Source: CAZGXI01 sp964529715
Lineage (GTDB): Bacteria > Chloroflexota > Anaerolineae > Aggregatilineales > Ch27
Assembly (NCBI GenBank): GCA_964529715.1
Contig: CAZGXI010000021.1
Span: 1 to 64,000 of the forward strand
Length of the DNA: 64,000 nt
Direction of reading: 5' to 3'
The first letter of the stretch is position 1. Each line of letters opens with the position of its first letter. This document shows positions 17,794 to 27,444 of this stretch, piece by piece. Both the position numbers and the translations under genes were made by a program. The notes beneath the pieces are model-generated. The model searched no databases and was not told where the DNA came from. It saw only the letters and a list, made by a program, of their open reading frames with translations.

Positions 17794-19092
17794 TTACTGG
17801 ACAGTGACCGTGATATGTCGCTCATCTACCACGCCGTCAGCCCGCACGACTCGCAGAGTAAAGGTCGTGGTGGAGTTGACCGTCACTTCGCGGAAGCCTG
17901 TACCCTCAACGCCCGCGCCCTGGAAGTACACCTCGCGGACGTTGGAAGTCTCCCACATGAAGCGGATCACCGTGCCGGCGGACACCGGGCCGTTCGGCGC
18001 AGTCGAGGTAAAGGAGATGCCGCTGCCGCCGCCGCTGCCGGAGACATTGATGGTGATCGACCGCTCCTCGGTTGTGCCATCCAGCTTGACCACGCGCAGG
18101 GTGTAGGTCGTGTTGGAATTGATCGTCACCTCACGGAATCCCGTGCCGGGCACACCCTCGTTATTCAGATATACCTCGCGCACGTTGGAGGTCTCCCATG
18201 TCAGGCGAACCACCGTGCCAGCAGGAACCCCGCTGGCGGGAGCCGTCGAATTGAAGACAATGCTCGGCGCGGGTGGAGCCGTTGGGATGATCGGCGTCGG
18301 CGTAGCGGTCGGTGGTGGCGGCGGGGCCTGAACGATGGGTAGGCTGGCCGTATCACCGGTAGCTGTCACGAACTGGGCGGAAATCCAGCCCTGACGCGAT
18401 CCAAAGGGCACCACCCACCAGGAACTATCCTGGTTGCGCCCGACCAGTTCCACGTCGCTGCCCGCCAAAAACGCGCCGATAACCGGGTAAAGCGTGCTGG
18501 GGCCGGTGCGGACATTCAGGCCAATGGTAGTCACGCCGCGCGGCGCGCTGGGAGTTGCCGAAGGGGGAATAGCCGTCGGCTGCTGCTGTTCCCCACCGCC
18601 GGCAGGCGGCTGAGTCGCCTCGACGGTCGGCGCGGTCGTCGGCGTGGCGGTCGGGGGCTGCGTGGGCGGCTGCCCAGCCACGACGCTGACATTAATGGTC
18701 GCCGGGGCGCTGGCGGTATTGTCGGCACGATAGGCGACAACCGTGATGGAATGCAGCCCGATGCCCTGGGCGACCCACTCCAGGTTTGCCACGTAGGCCG
18801 GCTGTCCCTGCGCGGCGGGCGCGCTGCTGGTCCCAGCGGGCACGTCATCGACCAGCAGTTCGACCCGGCTGACGCCCGCCCCAGAGTCGTTAGCGACCGC
18901 CTGAATGATCACGCGCGTCCCTTCGGCAAAGGGGGTATTGTTGGCCGGGACACGAATCTCGACCACCGGGGCATCCGCATGGCCTGGCTGCTGTTGGCCG
19001 TTGCCACCACTACCAAGAGAAGACAAATTACATGCCATGGCCGCAAGGGCCAGGACTAAGGACATAACAACCAGACTGAACCTTCGGGCCAC
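17794..19092 (-). CDS. Lipoprotein with Ig-like, SH3b and two tandem C-terminal repeats
   Basis: 432 residues from GTG 19092, with GGGAGG seven bases upstream; a longer frame to 19164 lacks a ribosome site. Lipobox LAAMAC places the lipidated Cys near residue 21. An Ig-like domain (VVEIRVPANNTPFAEGTRV, about 40-130) is followed by a Thr/Pro/Gln linker, an SH3b domain (IGLNVRTGPSTLYPVIGAF, about 185-245), another linker, and two copies of a 70-residue unit (WETSNVREVY-N8-GTGFREVT). The repeats are about 65 percent identical by eye, a recent duplication. One lysine only. Likely surface-exposed ligand-binding protein. Confidence 0.85.
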   Translation of the reverse strand: MARRFSLVVMSLVLALAAMACNLSSLGSGGNGQQQPGHADAPVVEIRVPANNTPFAEGTRVIIQAVANDSGAGVSRVELLVDDVPAGTSSAPAAQGQPAYVANLEWVAQGIGLHSITVVAYRADNTASAPATINVSVVAGQPPTQPPTATPTTAPTVEATQPPAGGGEQQQPTAIPPSATPSAPRGVTTIGLNVRTGPSTLYPVIGAFLAGSDVELVGRNQDSSWWVVPFGSRQGWISAQFVTATGDTASLPIVQAPPPPPTATPTPIIPTAPPAPSIVFNSTAPASGVPAGTVVRLTWETSNVREVYLNNEGVPGTGFREVTINSNTTYTLRVVKLDGTTEERSITINVSGSGGGSGISFTSTAPNGPVSAGTVIRFMWETSNVREVYFQGAGVEGTGFREVTVNSTTTFTLRVVRADGVVDERHITVTVQ

Positions 19093-19307
19093 GTTTGCGC
19101 CTCCCTCAAAAGCTATCAGCCAGCTTGCAGCCGCCAGTGTAGACTGGAAACAGACCGGAACCATGAATAAAGTCTATCCCTGCAAGCCTAACGCAAGAGT
19201 CACGAGATCGCAACGTGACGCGCGACAGCCGCCGGAAGTCGATAGCCGGGGCCGGACCGACTCTGTATAATCGACGGCTGTGTCGCACATGCTGTCGAGG
19301 GGCTATC

Positions 19308-19808
19308 GTGCCGATTCTAAAACCGGGAACACTTGAGTTTGTCAGCCACAGCGCCGAACAGACCGTCCGCCTGGGCCAGCGCCTGGGCGAACTGCTGCGT
19401 CCAGGCGACATAATCTGTCTTTCCGGCAGGCTGGGCGCAGGCAAGACAGCCTTTGCGCGGGGCATCGGCCAGGGTTGGGGTGCCGTCGAGCTGGTCACCA
19501 GCCCGACGTTCGTGCTGATGCACGAGCATACCCGCCGCGCCGACGATCAGCGCCTCTACCACGTGGATGGCTACCGACTATCCGGCGCAGTAGACGCGCT
19601 TTCGTTTGGTCTGGACGAGCTGCTGGCCGGGAACAACCCGGTGCTGATCGAATGGCCGGAGCGCGTGGCCGACATCCTGCCTGCCGAACGGCTGTGGATC
19701 ACCTTTGCTATTCAGGAAGGCGACCGCCGCCAAATCACCTTCGAGACGGTGGGCAGCGATTACGAAACACTGCTCGAAGCCTATCGCCGGCGCACTTTCG
19801 GCGGGTGA
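19308..19808 (+). CDS. tsaE: tRNA threonylcarbamoyladenosine biosynthesis ATPase TsaE
   Basis: 166 residues from GTG 19308 (GAGGGG five bases upstream). P-loop SGRLGAGKT at residues 39-47, then SPTFVLMHEH, LYHVDGYRL and VLIEWPERV, the TsaE signature set. TsaE is the ATPase that works with TsaB and TsaD to make t6A37 in ANN-decoding tRNAs. A perfect TATAAT lies at 19266-19271. tsaB, rimI and a uracil-DNA glycosylase gene follow; tsaD is not in the window. Confidence 0.93.
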   Translation: MPILKPGTLEFVSHSAEQTVRLGQRLGELLRPGDIICLSGRLGAGKTAFARGIGQGWGAVELVTSPTFVLMHEHTRRADDQRLYHVDGYRLSGAVDALSFGLDELLAGNNPVLIEWPERVADILPAERLWITFAIQEGDRRQITFETVGSDYETLLEAYRRRTFGG

Positions 19809-19903
19809 AACCGCTGCCGCTCCCAGGGCGGCGAATTGCTTTGGAGACTGCTTTCGCGTTATCTTCTGAGGGTCTGATTTGCAACTACGGTGGGAACAAG
19901 GGA

Positions 19904-20581
19904 ATGCTGCTCGCCATTGATACCGCGACGCGCATGATCAGCCTGGCCGTGCACGATGGGACACGCCTGATCGCCGAGTCGTCTTGGGAAACGGCCAACT
20001 ATCACACGGTCGAACTGGCCCCCGCCGTCCGGGCGATGTTGGCGCGCGCCAGTGTGGAGATTCCACATCTGCAGGCCGTCGCCGTCGCGCTCGGCCCCGG
20101 ATCGTTCACCGGGCTACGCATCGGCCTGGGGCTGGCAAAGGGCCTGGCCGCTGCGCGGGATGTGCGTCTGATCGGTGTGCCGACCCTGGACATCCTGGCG
20201 TCGGCCCAGCCACGCCGCCGCGAACGGCTTGTCGCCGTGTTGGAAGCTGGACGTGGGCGCATTTGTACGCAACAGTTCTGCTGGGGTGAGGATGCCTGGA
20301 TGCCCCAGGACGAGCCGACCATCACAACATGGGATGCACTGCTGGACGGCTTTGACCGGGAGGCGTTCGTCAGCGGTGAGATCGACGCCGAGGGTGCGCG
20401 CAGGCTCCAGGCAGCTATCGCCGCCGGGAAACCGCTGACTGTCGCCCCGGCAGCCGAACGTCTGCGCCGCGCCGGCTATCTGGCCGATCTGGCCTGGGTG
20501 CGTCTACGCCGAGGTCAGTCCGACGATCCCTACACATTGGTTCCTATTTATCTGCACCAACCCGGAATCCCGCACCCGTGA
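19904..20581 (+). CDS. tsaB: tRNA threonylcarbamoyladenosine biosynthesis protein TsaB
   Basis: 225 residues. Starts MLLAIDTATRMISLAV, the ASKHA-fold first strand, with VALGPGSFTGLRIGLGLAKGLA and GVPTLDILA, all typical of TsaB. TsaB dimerises with TsaD to form the t6A transferase platform. The GTGA overlap with rimI shows translational coupling. Start ATG 19904 is chosen because family homology begins exactly there. Confidence 0.93.
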   Translation: MLLAIDTATRMISLAVHDGTRLIAESSWETANYHTVELAPAVRAMLARASVEIPHLQAVAVALGPGSFTGLRIGLGLAKGLAAARDVRLIGVPTLDILASAQPRRRERLVAVLEAGRGRICTQQFCWGEDAWMPQDEPTITTWDALLDGFDREAFVSGEIDAEGARRLQAAIAAGKPLTVAPAAERLRRAGYLADLAWVRLRRGQSDDPYTLVPIYLHQPGIPHP

Positions 20582-21225
20582 GCCTGCCACCCGTGTATGT
20601 ACTGCATCCCATGCGCCGTCAGGACATCGCACAGGTGATGGAGATCGACCGCCGCTCCTTCCCCTGTCCCTGGTCGGCAAATCAATACGCCTACGAGATC
20701 GCGGAAAACCCGACCAGTTACATGGTCGTGCTGACCGCCCCCGGCCAGAAGCCCCCATCGCCCATTGCACGTCCCGGCCTGTTCGGGCTGTTGGACCGTT
20801 TACGGCTGCGCCGCTCTGGCGGGGGCGATACCGTCGTCGGGTACGGCGGCTTCTGGTACGGCGGTTCACAGGCACACATCAGCACCATTGCCGTCCACCC
20901 GGCCTATCGCGGCAAGGGGCTGGGCGAATTGCTGCTGGCCGGGATGGTTCGCCGGGCGATCACCCTGGGCGCACGCTACGTCTCGCTGGAAGTGCGCGTG
21001 AGCAACCAGACAGCCATCAACCTGTACCTCAAGTACGAGTTTGCTCAGTGTGGACGCAAAACGGCCTACTACCGCGATAACGGCGAAGACGCCTACGATC
21101 TGCGCATCCATGCGCTGGACGACGGCTACCGGGCGCGTTTTGATAAGCGGTGGAAGGCCCTGCAAGCGCGTGTCGCGTTTGTAGACCGCTTTTCCAACGC
21201 CCCTGAGAAGGAAAAGATACGATGA
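20578..21225 (+). CDS. rimI: GNAT acetyltransferase, RimI-like
   Basis: 215 residues. The N-terminal MRRQDIAQVMEIDRRSFPCPWS and the acetyl-CoA loop YRGKGLGELLL are RimI hallmarks, as is the tsaB-rimI order. RimI acetylates the N-terminal Ala of ribosomal protein S18. The protein is longer than usual RimI (about 150) because of a roughly 30-residue basic insertion (PGQKPPSPIARPGLFGLLDR) and a C-terminal extension past YYRDNGEDAYDL. GTG start overlaps the tsaB stop, and its own stop overlaps the next ATG (ATGA). Confidence 0.88.
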   Translation: MSLPPVYVLHPMRRQDIAQVMEIDRRSFPCPWSANQYAYEIAENPTSYMVVLTAPGQKPPSPIARPGLFGLLDRLRLRRSGGGDTVVGYGGFWYGGSQAHISTIAVHPAYRGKGLGELLLAGMVRRAITLGARYVSLEVRVSNQTAINLYLKYEFAQCGRKTAYYRDNGEDAYDLRIHALDDGYRARFDKRWKALQARVAFVDRFSNAPEKEKIR

Positions 21226-21887
21226 CCGATCACGCTTCCCCGACTCCGGAAGAGCGCAAAGTCAGGCTGGATACCATTGCCGCCGAGATCGCCCGCTGCA
21301 CGAAATGCGTCCTGCATAGGAGCCGCACGCGCACTGTGCCCGGCGACGGCCCAGCGAACGCCGAGATCATGTTCATCGGCGAAGGGCCGGGCTTTCACGA
21401 AGATCAACAGGGGCTGCCCTTTGTCGGAGCCAGCGGCAAGTACCTGGAAGAGCTGCTGGCTGCCATCGGCCTGAGCCGCCGAGAGGTATTCATCACCAAT
21501 GTGGTCAAGTGCCGCCCGCCACAGAACCGCGATCCCCTGCCGGGCGAAGTCGAAATCTGCACCAAGACCTACCTCGAACGACAGATCGCTCTGCTGAACC
21601 CGAAGATCATCATCACGCTGGGGCGCTACAGCATGGGGCTGTTCTTCCCGGACGGCAAAATCACGCGCATTCACGGCCAGCCCAAACGTCAAGGCGGGCG
21701 CATCTATTATCCCCTGTACCATCCGGCGGCGGTCCTGCGTAACCCGGACCTGCGTCCTGTGATGGACGCCGACATGAGGCGCATACTAGACCTGCTTCAG
21801 GAAGCGCGGCAGGCCGAGCAGAAACCGCCCGACGACGAGCCACCCCCTCCGGCAAATGAGCGCCCTGTCCAATTGAGCCTGTTCTAA
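21222..21887 (+). CDS. Type 4 uracil-DNA glycosylase (Fe-S)
   Basis: 221 residues. Motif A region FIGEGPGFHEDQQGLPFVG and motif B HPAAVLRNP identify the family. Four Cys (26, 29, 97, 113) are placed to bind the [4Fe-4S] cluster. The enzyme removes uracil from DNA in the first step of base-excision repair. The Pro/Asp-rich last 25 residues end in QLSLF, which resembles a sliding-clamp-binding peptide (Q-L-x-L-F); that is inference. Translationally coupled to rimI. Confidence 0.9.
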   Translation: MTDHASPTPEERKVRLDTIAAEIARCTKCVLHRSRTRTVPGDGPANAEIMFIGEGPGFHEDQQGLPFVGASGKYLEELLAAIGLSRREVFITNVVKCRPPQNRDPLPGEVEICTKTYLERQIALLNPKIIITLGRYSMGLFFPDGKITRIHGQPKRQGGRIYYPLYHPAAVLRNPDLRPVMDADMRRILDLLQEARQAEQKPPDDEPPPPANERPVQLSLF

Positions 21888-21892
21888 CTGCC

Positions 21893-23209
21893 ATGACCGA
21901 CACAATTGAGAAGGCCCTGGACTCGCTGCCCCTGGTTGCGCCCGCTGCCGCTGCCGACGTAGAAGCCAACGGCGAGCGCGTCTACCGGCGCAACTTTCTG
22001 GCACTGGCAGGCGATTACGTGCTGTTCGGGGTTGCTTTCGCCATCCTGAGTCCGCGTGTGTTGCCGCCGAACTTCGTGGATCAGTTGACCGGCGATCCTG
22101 TGTTGGTGGGGCTGGCCGGGCTGCTCTTCAGCGTCGTGTGGATGATGCCGCAGTTGTTGTTCGCGCCTTACGTCAACCGCGCCGTGCGCAAAAAGCCCTA
22201 CATCACTATCCCGGCGTTTCCGGCGCGGGTGATCTTTATCCCCGTTGGTCTGTTGATGATCGCCATCGGACCGGATAAGGCAGGCCTGCTGATTCTGGTA
22301 TTCCTCAGCGGCTACGTGGCCCTTGCCATCGGCGACGGGTGCAGTGTCATCCCCTGGATGGACATCTTAGGCAGCAGCCTGAACAACCGGCTGCGTGGAC
22401 GGCTGTTCGCCTGGTCGCAGGCAGCGACAGGCGTGCTCGTGACCCTGATCGCCGTGCCGCTGGTACGACATGTTCTAGGACCGGAAGGGCCGGCTTTCCC
22501 GAACAACTACGCGCTGCTGATGATCGTGGCGGGCGTGCTGCTGACGTTGGCGCTGGCTTCATTCGTCCTGACACGCGAAGGCCACTCCCCGCCGCCACAG
22601 AACTCGCCGGGCCTACGCGAATACGGCCCGTTTTTGGTGCGGCTGCTGCGAGAGGATGCCGGGTTCCGCCGCTACCTGCTAGCACGCTTCGCCTATGACC
22701 TGATCCGGATCGCCGAGCCGTTCTACATCGTCTACGCGACCAGCGTGATCGGTCAGGAAGATGCTGTCGCCGTTAGCGACGAAATCCTGCTGGCAACGCT
22801 CACCGGCGTCGTTGCGGCGCTGATCATGGGCCAGTTAAACGCGAAGCGTGGCCCGCGTGATGTCGTCCGGCTGGCGACATCCGCTGCGTTGATCGCGCCG
22901 CTGTTGGCCCTGAGCGGGCGGGTTGTCGGCCCGGTGGGAATCCATCTCACCTGGATCGCCCTCTCGCTGGCCGGGACAGCGTTCGTGCCCGGCTTTTTGA
23001 ACTGGGTCGTTGAATATGCCCCGCCGGGCTACCGGCCTATCTACAGTGGCATGGCAAATACATTCAGCATCGCCGCGCTGCTTTCACCACTGCTCGGTGG
23101 CCTGATCGTCGCCCAATTCTCCTACGACGTGTTGTTCGTGGTTGCCGCGCTGATCGGCGCGGTGGCCGTGCTGCTGGTCTGGCGGCTGCCGAAACCGGGC
23201 GCGGCGTAG
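21893..23209 (+). CDS. MFS transporter
   Basis: 438 residues with about 12 hydrophobic segments, as in the major facilitator superfamily. The loop between helices 2 and 3 (VNRAVRKKPYITIPAFPAR) and the central loop (VLTREGHSPPPQNSPGLREY) fit the two six-helix halves. No substrate motif is recognised. It begins 5 bp after the glycosylase gene, so it may be read from the same mRNA. Confidence 0.82.
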   Translation: MTDTIEKALDSLPLVAPAAAADVEANGERVYRRNFLALAGDYVLFGVAFAILSPRVLPPNFVDQLTGDPVLVGLAGLLFSVVWMMPQLLFAPYVNRAVRKKPYITIPAFPARVIFIPVGLLMIAIGPDKAGLLILVFLSGYVALAIGDGCSVIPWMDILGSSLNNRLRGRLFAWSQAATGVLVTLIAVPLVRHVLGPEGPAFPNNYALLMIVAGVLLTLALASFVLTREGHSPPPQNSPGLREYGPFLVRLLREDAGFRRYLLARFAYDLIRIAEPFYIVYATSVIGQEDAVAVSDEILLATLTGVVAALIMGQLNAKRGPRDVVRLATSAALIAPLLALSGRVVGPVGIHLTWIALSLAGTAFVPGFLNWVVEYAPPGYRPIYSGMANTFSIAALLSPLLGGLIVAQFSYDVLFVVAALIGAVAVLLVWRLPKPGAA

Positions 23210-23321
23210 CTGTCGGCGTTTACCTCGACCGCTGCGGCGGTGGCTGACGGCTGGCTATCTGTGGTGGTATATTTTCCCTTCGGCAGGCGCCAAGATAATC
23301 TCAACGGCGCGAGGAGACGTG

Positions 23322-24341
23322 ATGATGCAGTTTGTCCCGATCATGATCGTGAGTTTTGCCGCCGCCCTGGGCCTGACGCCGATCACGCGCCGGCTTGCCC
23401 GACGCTTCGGCGTGATGGACCAGCCCAGCGCGCGCAAGGTCCACCGCGAGGCCACACCGTTGCTGGGCGGCCTGGCGATCTACAGCGCAATGATGCTGGC
23501 GCTGGCCGTTTTTAGCCTGGATGATTACCTGGTCGAACTGCTGGCGATCCTAGCCGGGGCGTCGTGGATGGCCCTGATCGGCTTCCTGGACGACCGCAAG
23601 GCCATGATTCCCTGGCAGAAGTTCGCGGCCCAGTTTGTCGCGGGGGGGGTGCTCGTCCTGACCGGGGTGATGATCCGTCTGACTGGCGTCCCCATCATCG
23701 ACGCGGCCCTCACCGTCATCTGGGTCGCGGGGATCACCAACGCGGTCAACTTTCAGGACAACATGGACGGCCTGTGCGCCGGGCTGACGGCCATCGCCAG
23801 CGGCTTTTTCTTTCTGCTGGCGGTCATGGAAGGTCAAGGCCTGGTTGCCAGTCTGGCGGCGGCGCTGTGCGGATCGGCCATCGGCTTTTTGATCTTCAAC
23901 TTCAACCCGGCCAGCACCTTTATGGGCGATCTGGGCAGCCTGGTGTTAGGCTTCACACTGGCCGTCCTAAGCATCAAGCTGCGCTTCGACAGCCAGCCGT
24001 TCGGCCTCTCGACATGGTCGGTGCCGCTGCTGGTGCTGGGCGAGCCGATTTTTGACATCGTGCTGGTCGTCTTCACGCGGCTGCGGGAGCGCCGCCCCCC
24101 CTGGCAGGCCGGAAAAGATCACACCTCGCACCGGCTGGTTCAGATGGGCCTGAGTATGCGCAGTGCTGTGCTGGTGATCTATGGCGTTTGCGTGGCGCTG
24201 GGCATCGTCGCTATCGTCGTCAGCCGCAACCCTAACCTCGCGCCCGCCCTGGTCGCCGTCGTGGCGCTGGCCGGGCTGGCCGCGTTCGTGTGGCTGGAAC
24301 GCTTCCGCATCCTTCAACAACGGCAGGCAGAAAAACCATGA
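23322..24341 (+). CDS. Undecaprenyl-phosphate sugar-1-phosphate transferase (TagO/WecA-like)
   Basis: About 339 residues with roughly ten membrane helices. Family motifs: ARKVHREATPLLGGL, GFLDDRK (Mg-binding Asp pair), NAVNFQDNMDGL (catalytic region, normally NAxNLxDGxDGL), FMGDLGS and DHTSHRL. Members transfer GlcNAc-1-P or a similar sugar to undecaprenyl phosphate, the first committed step of wall-polymer or O-glycan synthesis. GAGGAG precedes three candidate starts; ATG 23322 has a 5-bp spacing. The next gene overlaps by 4 bp. Confidence 0.88.
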   Translation: MMQFVPIMIVSFAAALGLTPITRRLARRFGVMDQPSARKVHREATPLLGGLAIYSAMMLALAVFSLDDYLVELLAILAGASWMALIGFLDDRKAMIPWQKFAAQFVAGGVLVLTGVMIRLTGVPIIDAALTVIWVAGITNAVNFQDNMDGLCAGLTAIASGFFFLLAVMEGQGLVASLAAALCGSAIGFLIFNFNPASTFMGDLGSLVLGFTLAVLSIKLRFDSQPFGLSTWSVPLLVLGEPIFDIVLVVFTRLRERRPPWQAGKDHTSHRLVQMGLSMRSAVLVIYGVCVALGIVAIVVSRNPNLAPALVAVVALAGLAAFVWLERFRILQQRQAEKP

Positions 24342-25285
24342 CCGAAACTTACCTGATTACCGGTGGGGCGGGCTTCATCGGCTCCCACCTGGCCGAGGCG
24401 CTGGTGCAAGCCGGGCACAACGTCCGCGTCATCGACAACTTCGCCACCGGCAGGCGTGAAAACATCGCTCCCCTGCTGGATCGCCTAACCCTGTACGAAG
24501 TGGACATCACGGACCGCGCTGCGCTCGACGAGCCGATGGCCGGCGTGGATTACGTGCTGCACCAGGCAGCGATACCCTCCGTGCCGCGCAGCGTGGATGA
24601 TCCACTCGGCACGAACAATGCCAATGTCACCGGCACACTCAACGTGCTCGATGCGGCGCGTCATGCCGGGGTCAAGCGGGTGATCTATGCGGCGTCGTCC
24701 TCGGCTTACGGCGAAATCGAAGGGGAATATAAAAGCGAGGACATGAAGCCGCAGCCGCTTTCGCCTTACGCCGTCGCCAAGCTGACCGGCGAATACTACT
24801 GCCAGGCGTTCTACCGCGTCTACGGCCTGGAAACCGTCGCCCTGCGCTACTTCAATGTCTTCGGCCCGCGCCAGGACCCAACCAGCCAGTATGCCGCCGT
24901 GATCCCGATCTTCATCCGCGCGCTGCTGGAAGGCAGACCACCCACTGTACACGGAGACGGGCTGCAAAGCCGTGACTTCACCTATGTGGAAAACGTCGTT
25001 TACGGCAACTTGCTAGCCTGTAAAGCGCCGCGCGAAGCCGCCGGAGAGGTGATCAACCTCGCCTGCGGGGAGCGGACCACACTGCTGGATTTACTTGACC
25101 AGTTGAATGCCCTGCTTGGCACCCACATCGCCCCGGTGCACGTGGCGCCACGCCCCGGCGACATCAGGCACTCACGCGCTGCCATTGACAAGGCCGGGCG
25201 GCTGCTCGGCTACGAGCCGCAGGTCGGTTTTCAGGAAGGCCTGGCCCGCACGGTGGAATGGTTCCGGGCGCACAACGGCGGCTGA
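24338..25285 (+). CDS. UDP-sugar 4-epimerase-like SDR enzyme
   Basis: 315 residues. NAD site GGAGFIGSHLAE near residues 8-19, HQAAIPSVPRSV, SSSAYG and the catalytic YAVAK. The SVPRSVDDP segment and RYFNVFGPRQDP resemble UDP-GlcNAc/UDP-glucose 4-epimerases of the WbpP/GalE group. ATGA overlap with the transferase gene implies coupling and a common role in making envelope polysaccharide precursors. Confidence 0.88.
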   Translation: MTETYLITGGAGFIGSHLAEALVQAGHNVRVIDNFATGRRENIAPLLDRLTLYEVDITDRAALDEPMAGVDYVLHQAAIPSVPRSVDDPLGTNNANVTGTLNVLDAARHAGVKRVIYAASSSAYGEIEGEYKSEDMKPQPLSPYAVAKLTGEYYCQAFYRVYGLETVALRYFNVFGPRQDPTSQYAAVIPIFIRALLEGRPPTVHGDGLQSRDFTYVENVVYGNLLACKAPREAAGEVINLACGERTTLLDLLDQLNALLGTHIAPVHVAPRPGDIRHSRAAIDKAGRLLGYEPQVGFQEGLARTVEWFRAHNGG

Positions 25286-25412
25286 GCAACGGAAAGCAAG
25301 TGCAGCACGCCCCCTCAAAAGTCCTATTCCCTCACCTCCGCCGGGGGAATATCTTTAGTGCATACAACTGCGACCTGACCGCTCGTGACGGACCGTTTCC
25401 AGGGGGGCTGCC

Positions 25413-26528
25413 ATGCATGTAACGCACGTGATCAAAGTTGTGGCGGTCGCGGGGGCCGAACGCCACCTGTTGATCCTGCTGCCTGCGCTGCGCACCCGCG
25501 GCGTCGAAGCTGACCTGTTGGTCTTGGCCGAACCGGGCAATCCGATGGACGAGATGGTAGTCGCCGCCGAAAAAGCTGCAATCCCCGTCCACCGCGAGTT
25601 TATCCCACGTGACATCTCCCCCGGCCTGCTGCTGCGCCTGGCGCGGCGCTTCCGCGCTGCGCGGCCCGACGTGATCCACACCCACCTCTTTCACGCCGAC
25701 CTGTACGGCCTGATCGCCGCGCGCTGGGCTGGGGTGCCTCATGTCGTCAGCAGCCGCCACAACGACGACCTTTTTCGTCGCCTGGCGCCCATCCGCTGGC
25801 TTAACCGCTGGCTATGGCGGCAGTTCGACGGCGGCATTGCCATCAGCGAGCACGTACGGCAGTTCTGTCTGACCACCGAGGGCGCACCACCGGACAAAAT
25901 CACCACCATTCCCTATGGGCTAAACGGCGACAGTCTGCGCGTCGGTAAAGGCGCGCGGACCGTGATCTGCAACGAACTCGGCATCCCGCCCGATGCGCTC
26001 CTGGTCGGCATGGTTTGCCGCCTGATCGAACAAAAAGGCGTTATCTACGGCCTCCAGGCATTCTGGCGCGTCTCGGCGCGCTTTCCTCAGGCGCATCTGC
26101 TGATCGCAGGCGATGGTCCATTGCGCGGCGAACTGGAACGGCAGGCCATCAGTTACCGACTGAGGGATCGGGTCCACTTCCTGGGCTGGCGAGACGACGC
26201 CCACGCCATCATCGCCGCCCTGGACGTGCTGCTGGCTCCCAGCCTGTGGGAAGGCTTCGGGCTGAATTTGCTGGAAGCGATGGCGTTGGGAACGCCGGTC
26301 CTCGCCAGTTCGGTTAGCGCCATCCCGGAGATCATCCTCGACGGTGAAACGGGGCTGCTGGCCCCGCCGCGCGATGTGGATCACCTGACCAGCAGCCTGC
26401 TCCTGCTGCTGTCGGACGCGCCGCTGCGCCGGCAGTTCGCCGAGGCCGCTGCCCGGCGACAGAAGACTATCTTCAGCGTCGAGCAAATGGCTGACCGCAC
26501 CCTGGCGTTCTACCGGCAGCTTGATTAA
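25413..26528 (+). CDS. Glycosyltransferase family 4
   Basis: 371 residues with the GT-B fold pattern: N-terminal GAERHLLILLPALRTRG, the DVIHTHLFHADL middle, VGMVCRLIEQKGV and the donor-binding LAPSLWEGFGLNLLEAMALG with the E-x7-E motif. Members transfer sugars from nucleotide or lipid donors while retaining configuration. It follows the epimerase by 127 bp and precedes a sugar-isomerase-like gene, supporting a glycan-assembly cluster. No membrane segment. Confidence 0.88.
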   Translation: MHVTHVIKVVAVAGAERHLLILLPALRTRGVEADLLVLAEPGNPMDEMVVAAEKAAIPVHREFIPRDISPGLLLRLARRFRAARPDVIHTHLFHADLYGLIAARWAGVPHVVSSRHNDDLFRRLAPIRWLNRWLWRQFDGGIAISEHVRQFCLTTEGAPPDKITTIPYGLNGDSLRVGKGARTVICNELGIPPDALLVGMVCRLIEQKGVIYGLQAFWRVSARFPQAHLLIAGDGPLRGELERQAISYRLRDRVHFLGWRDDAHAIIAALDVLLAPSLWEGFGLNLLEAMALGTPVLASSVSAIPEIILDGETGLLAPPRDVDHLTSSLLLLLSDAPLRRQFAEAAARRQKTIFSVEQMADRTLAFYRQLD

Positions 26529-26579
26529 ACTCGGCGCTTCACGTACCTGGGGATACGTTTTTCCACCTGCCGGAAGACG

Positions 26580-27443
26580 ATGATGCCTGCGCCGCGCCTG
26601 ACGTTTTCCACCGGATCGCTTTACCTCTACGGCCTAGAGCGCGTTTTTGCCCTGGCCGCCGAATTCGGCTTCGACGGCGTCGAGGTCATGTGCGACGAAC
26701 GGCTGGACACGCGCCAGCCGGGTTACCTGCGCCACCTGTCGGAAACTTACCACCTACCCATCACCAGTCTGCACGCGCCCTTTGTGACCGCCCGGCTGCC
26801 GGGCTGGACGCCGGGGCTGGTCGCCGCCGTCCGGCAGACGGTCGCACTAGCGGAGCAGGTCGGCGCAGAACACGTGGTCGTTCACGTGCCGCGCAAAGTG
26901 GGCTATCTGGTCGTGCAGGGGACGCGCACCTGGCGGCTGCCCTGGGTTGCCATCGATGGCGAAATCCGGCAGTGGATCGCCGAAGGCGAACTGGCCCGCT
27001 TCCAGGCTGAGACGGCGGTGCAGGTCTGCCTGGAGAATATGCCCATTCTGGCCCGCCGTCTAAACGGCCTGATCCCCGACCGTTACCTGACGTGGTGGAA
27101 CACGGTGGAAGCATGGTCGCAGGTGCACGACCACCTAACCCTGGACACCACTCACTGGGCCACGCACAGGATCGATCCGCTGGCGGCCTACCGCGCCGCC
27201 GGAAAGCGCGTGCGGCACATTCACCTGAGCAATTTCCACGACGGGCAGGAACATCAACTTCCCCACCGGGGCGACCTGGACCTGGTGGGTTTTCTACGGA
27301 GCGTGATCGCGGACGGCTTCGACGGCCACATGGTGCTGGAACTGGACCCGCGTTCGCTGGAAGCGGTGGACGAATCGAAGCTGCGGCAAAACCTGGCCGC
27401 GTCGGCAGCCTTCTGTCGGGCGGCAATGGGGCGGGAAGCGTAG
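26580..27443 (+). CDS. Sugar phosphate isomerase/epimerase-like TIM barrel
   Basis: 287 residues. The pattern FGFDGVEVM, SLHAPF, VVHVPRK, CLENMP, LTLDTTHWA and HIHLSNFHDGQEH-LPHRGDLDL is that of the xylose-isomerase-like/AP-endonuclease-2 TIM barrel with metal-binding Glu, Asp and His residues. Members act on sugars or related polyols; the substrate is unknown. Its end is two bases from the convergent rluD gene. Confidence 0.82.
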   Translation: MMPAPRLTFSTGSLYLYGLERVFALAAEFGFDGVEVMCDERLDTRQPGYLRHLSETYHLPITSLHAPFVTARLPGWTPGLVAAVRQTVALAEQVGAEHVVVHVPRKVGYLVVQGTRTWRLPWVAIDGEIRQWIAEGELARFQAETAVQVCLENMPILARRLNGLIPDRYLTWWNTVEAWSQVHDHLTLDTTHWATHRIDPLAAYRAAGKRVRHIHLSNFHDGQEHQLPHRGDLDLVGFLRSVIADGFDGHMVLELDPRSLEAVDESKLRQNLAASAAFCRAAMGREA

Positions 27444-27444
27444 A

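Noticed and set aside
23322..27443. A specialised exopolysaccharide island
   Set aside because: Only four glycan-related genes are present, with uniform composition and no mobile elements, so it reads as an ordinary envelope-glycan cluster.
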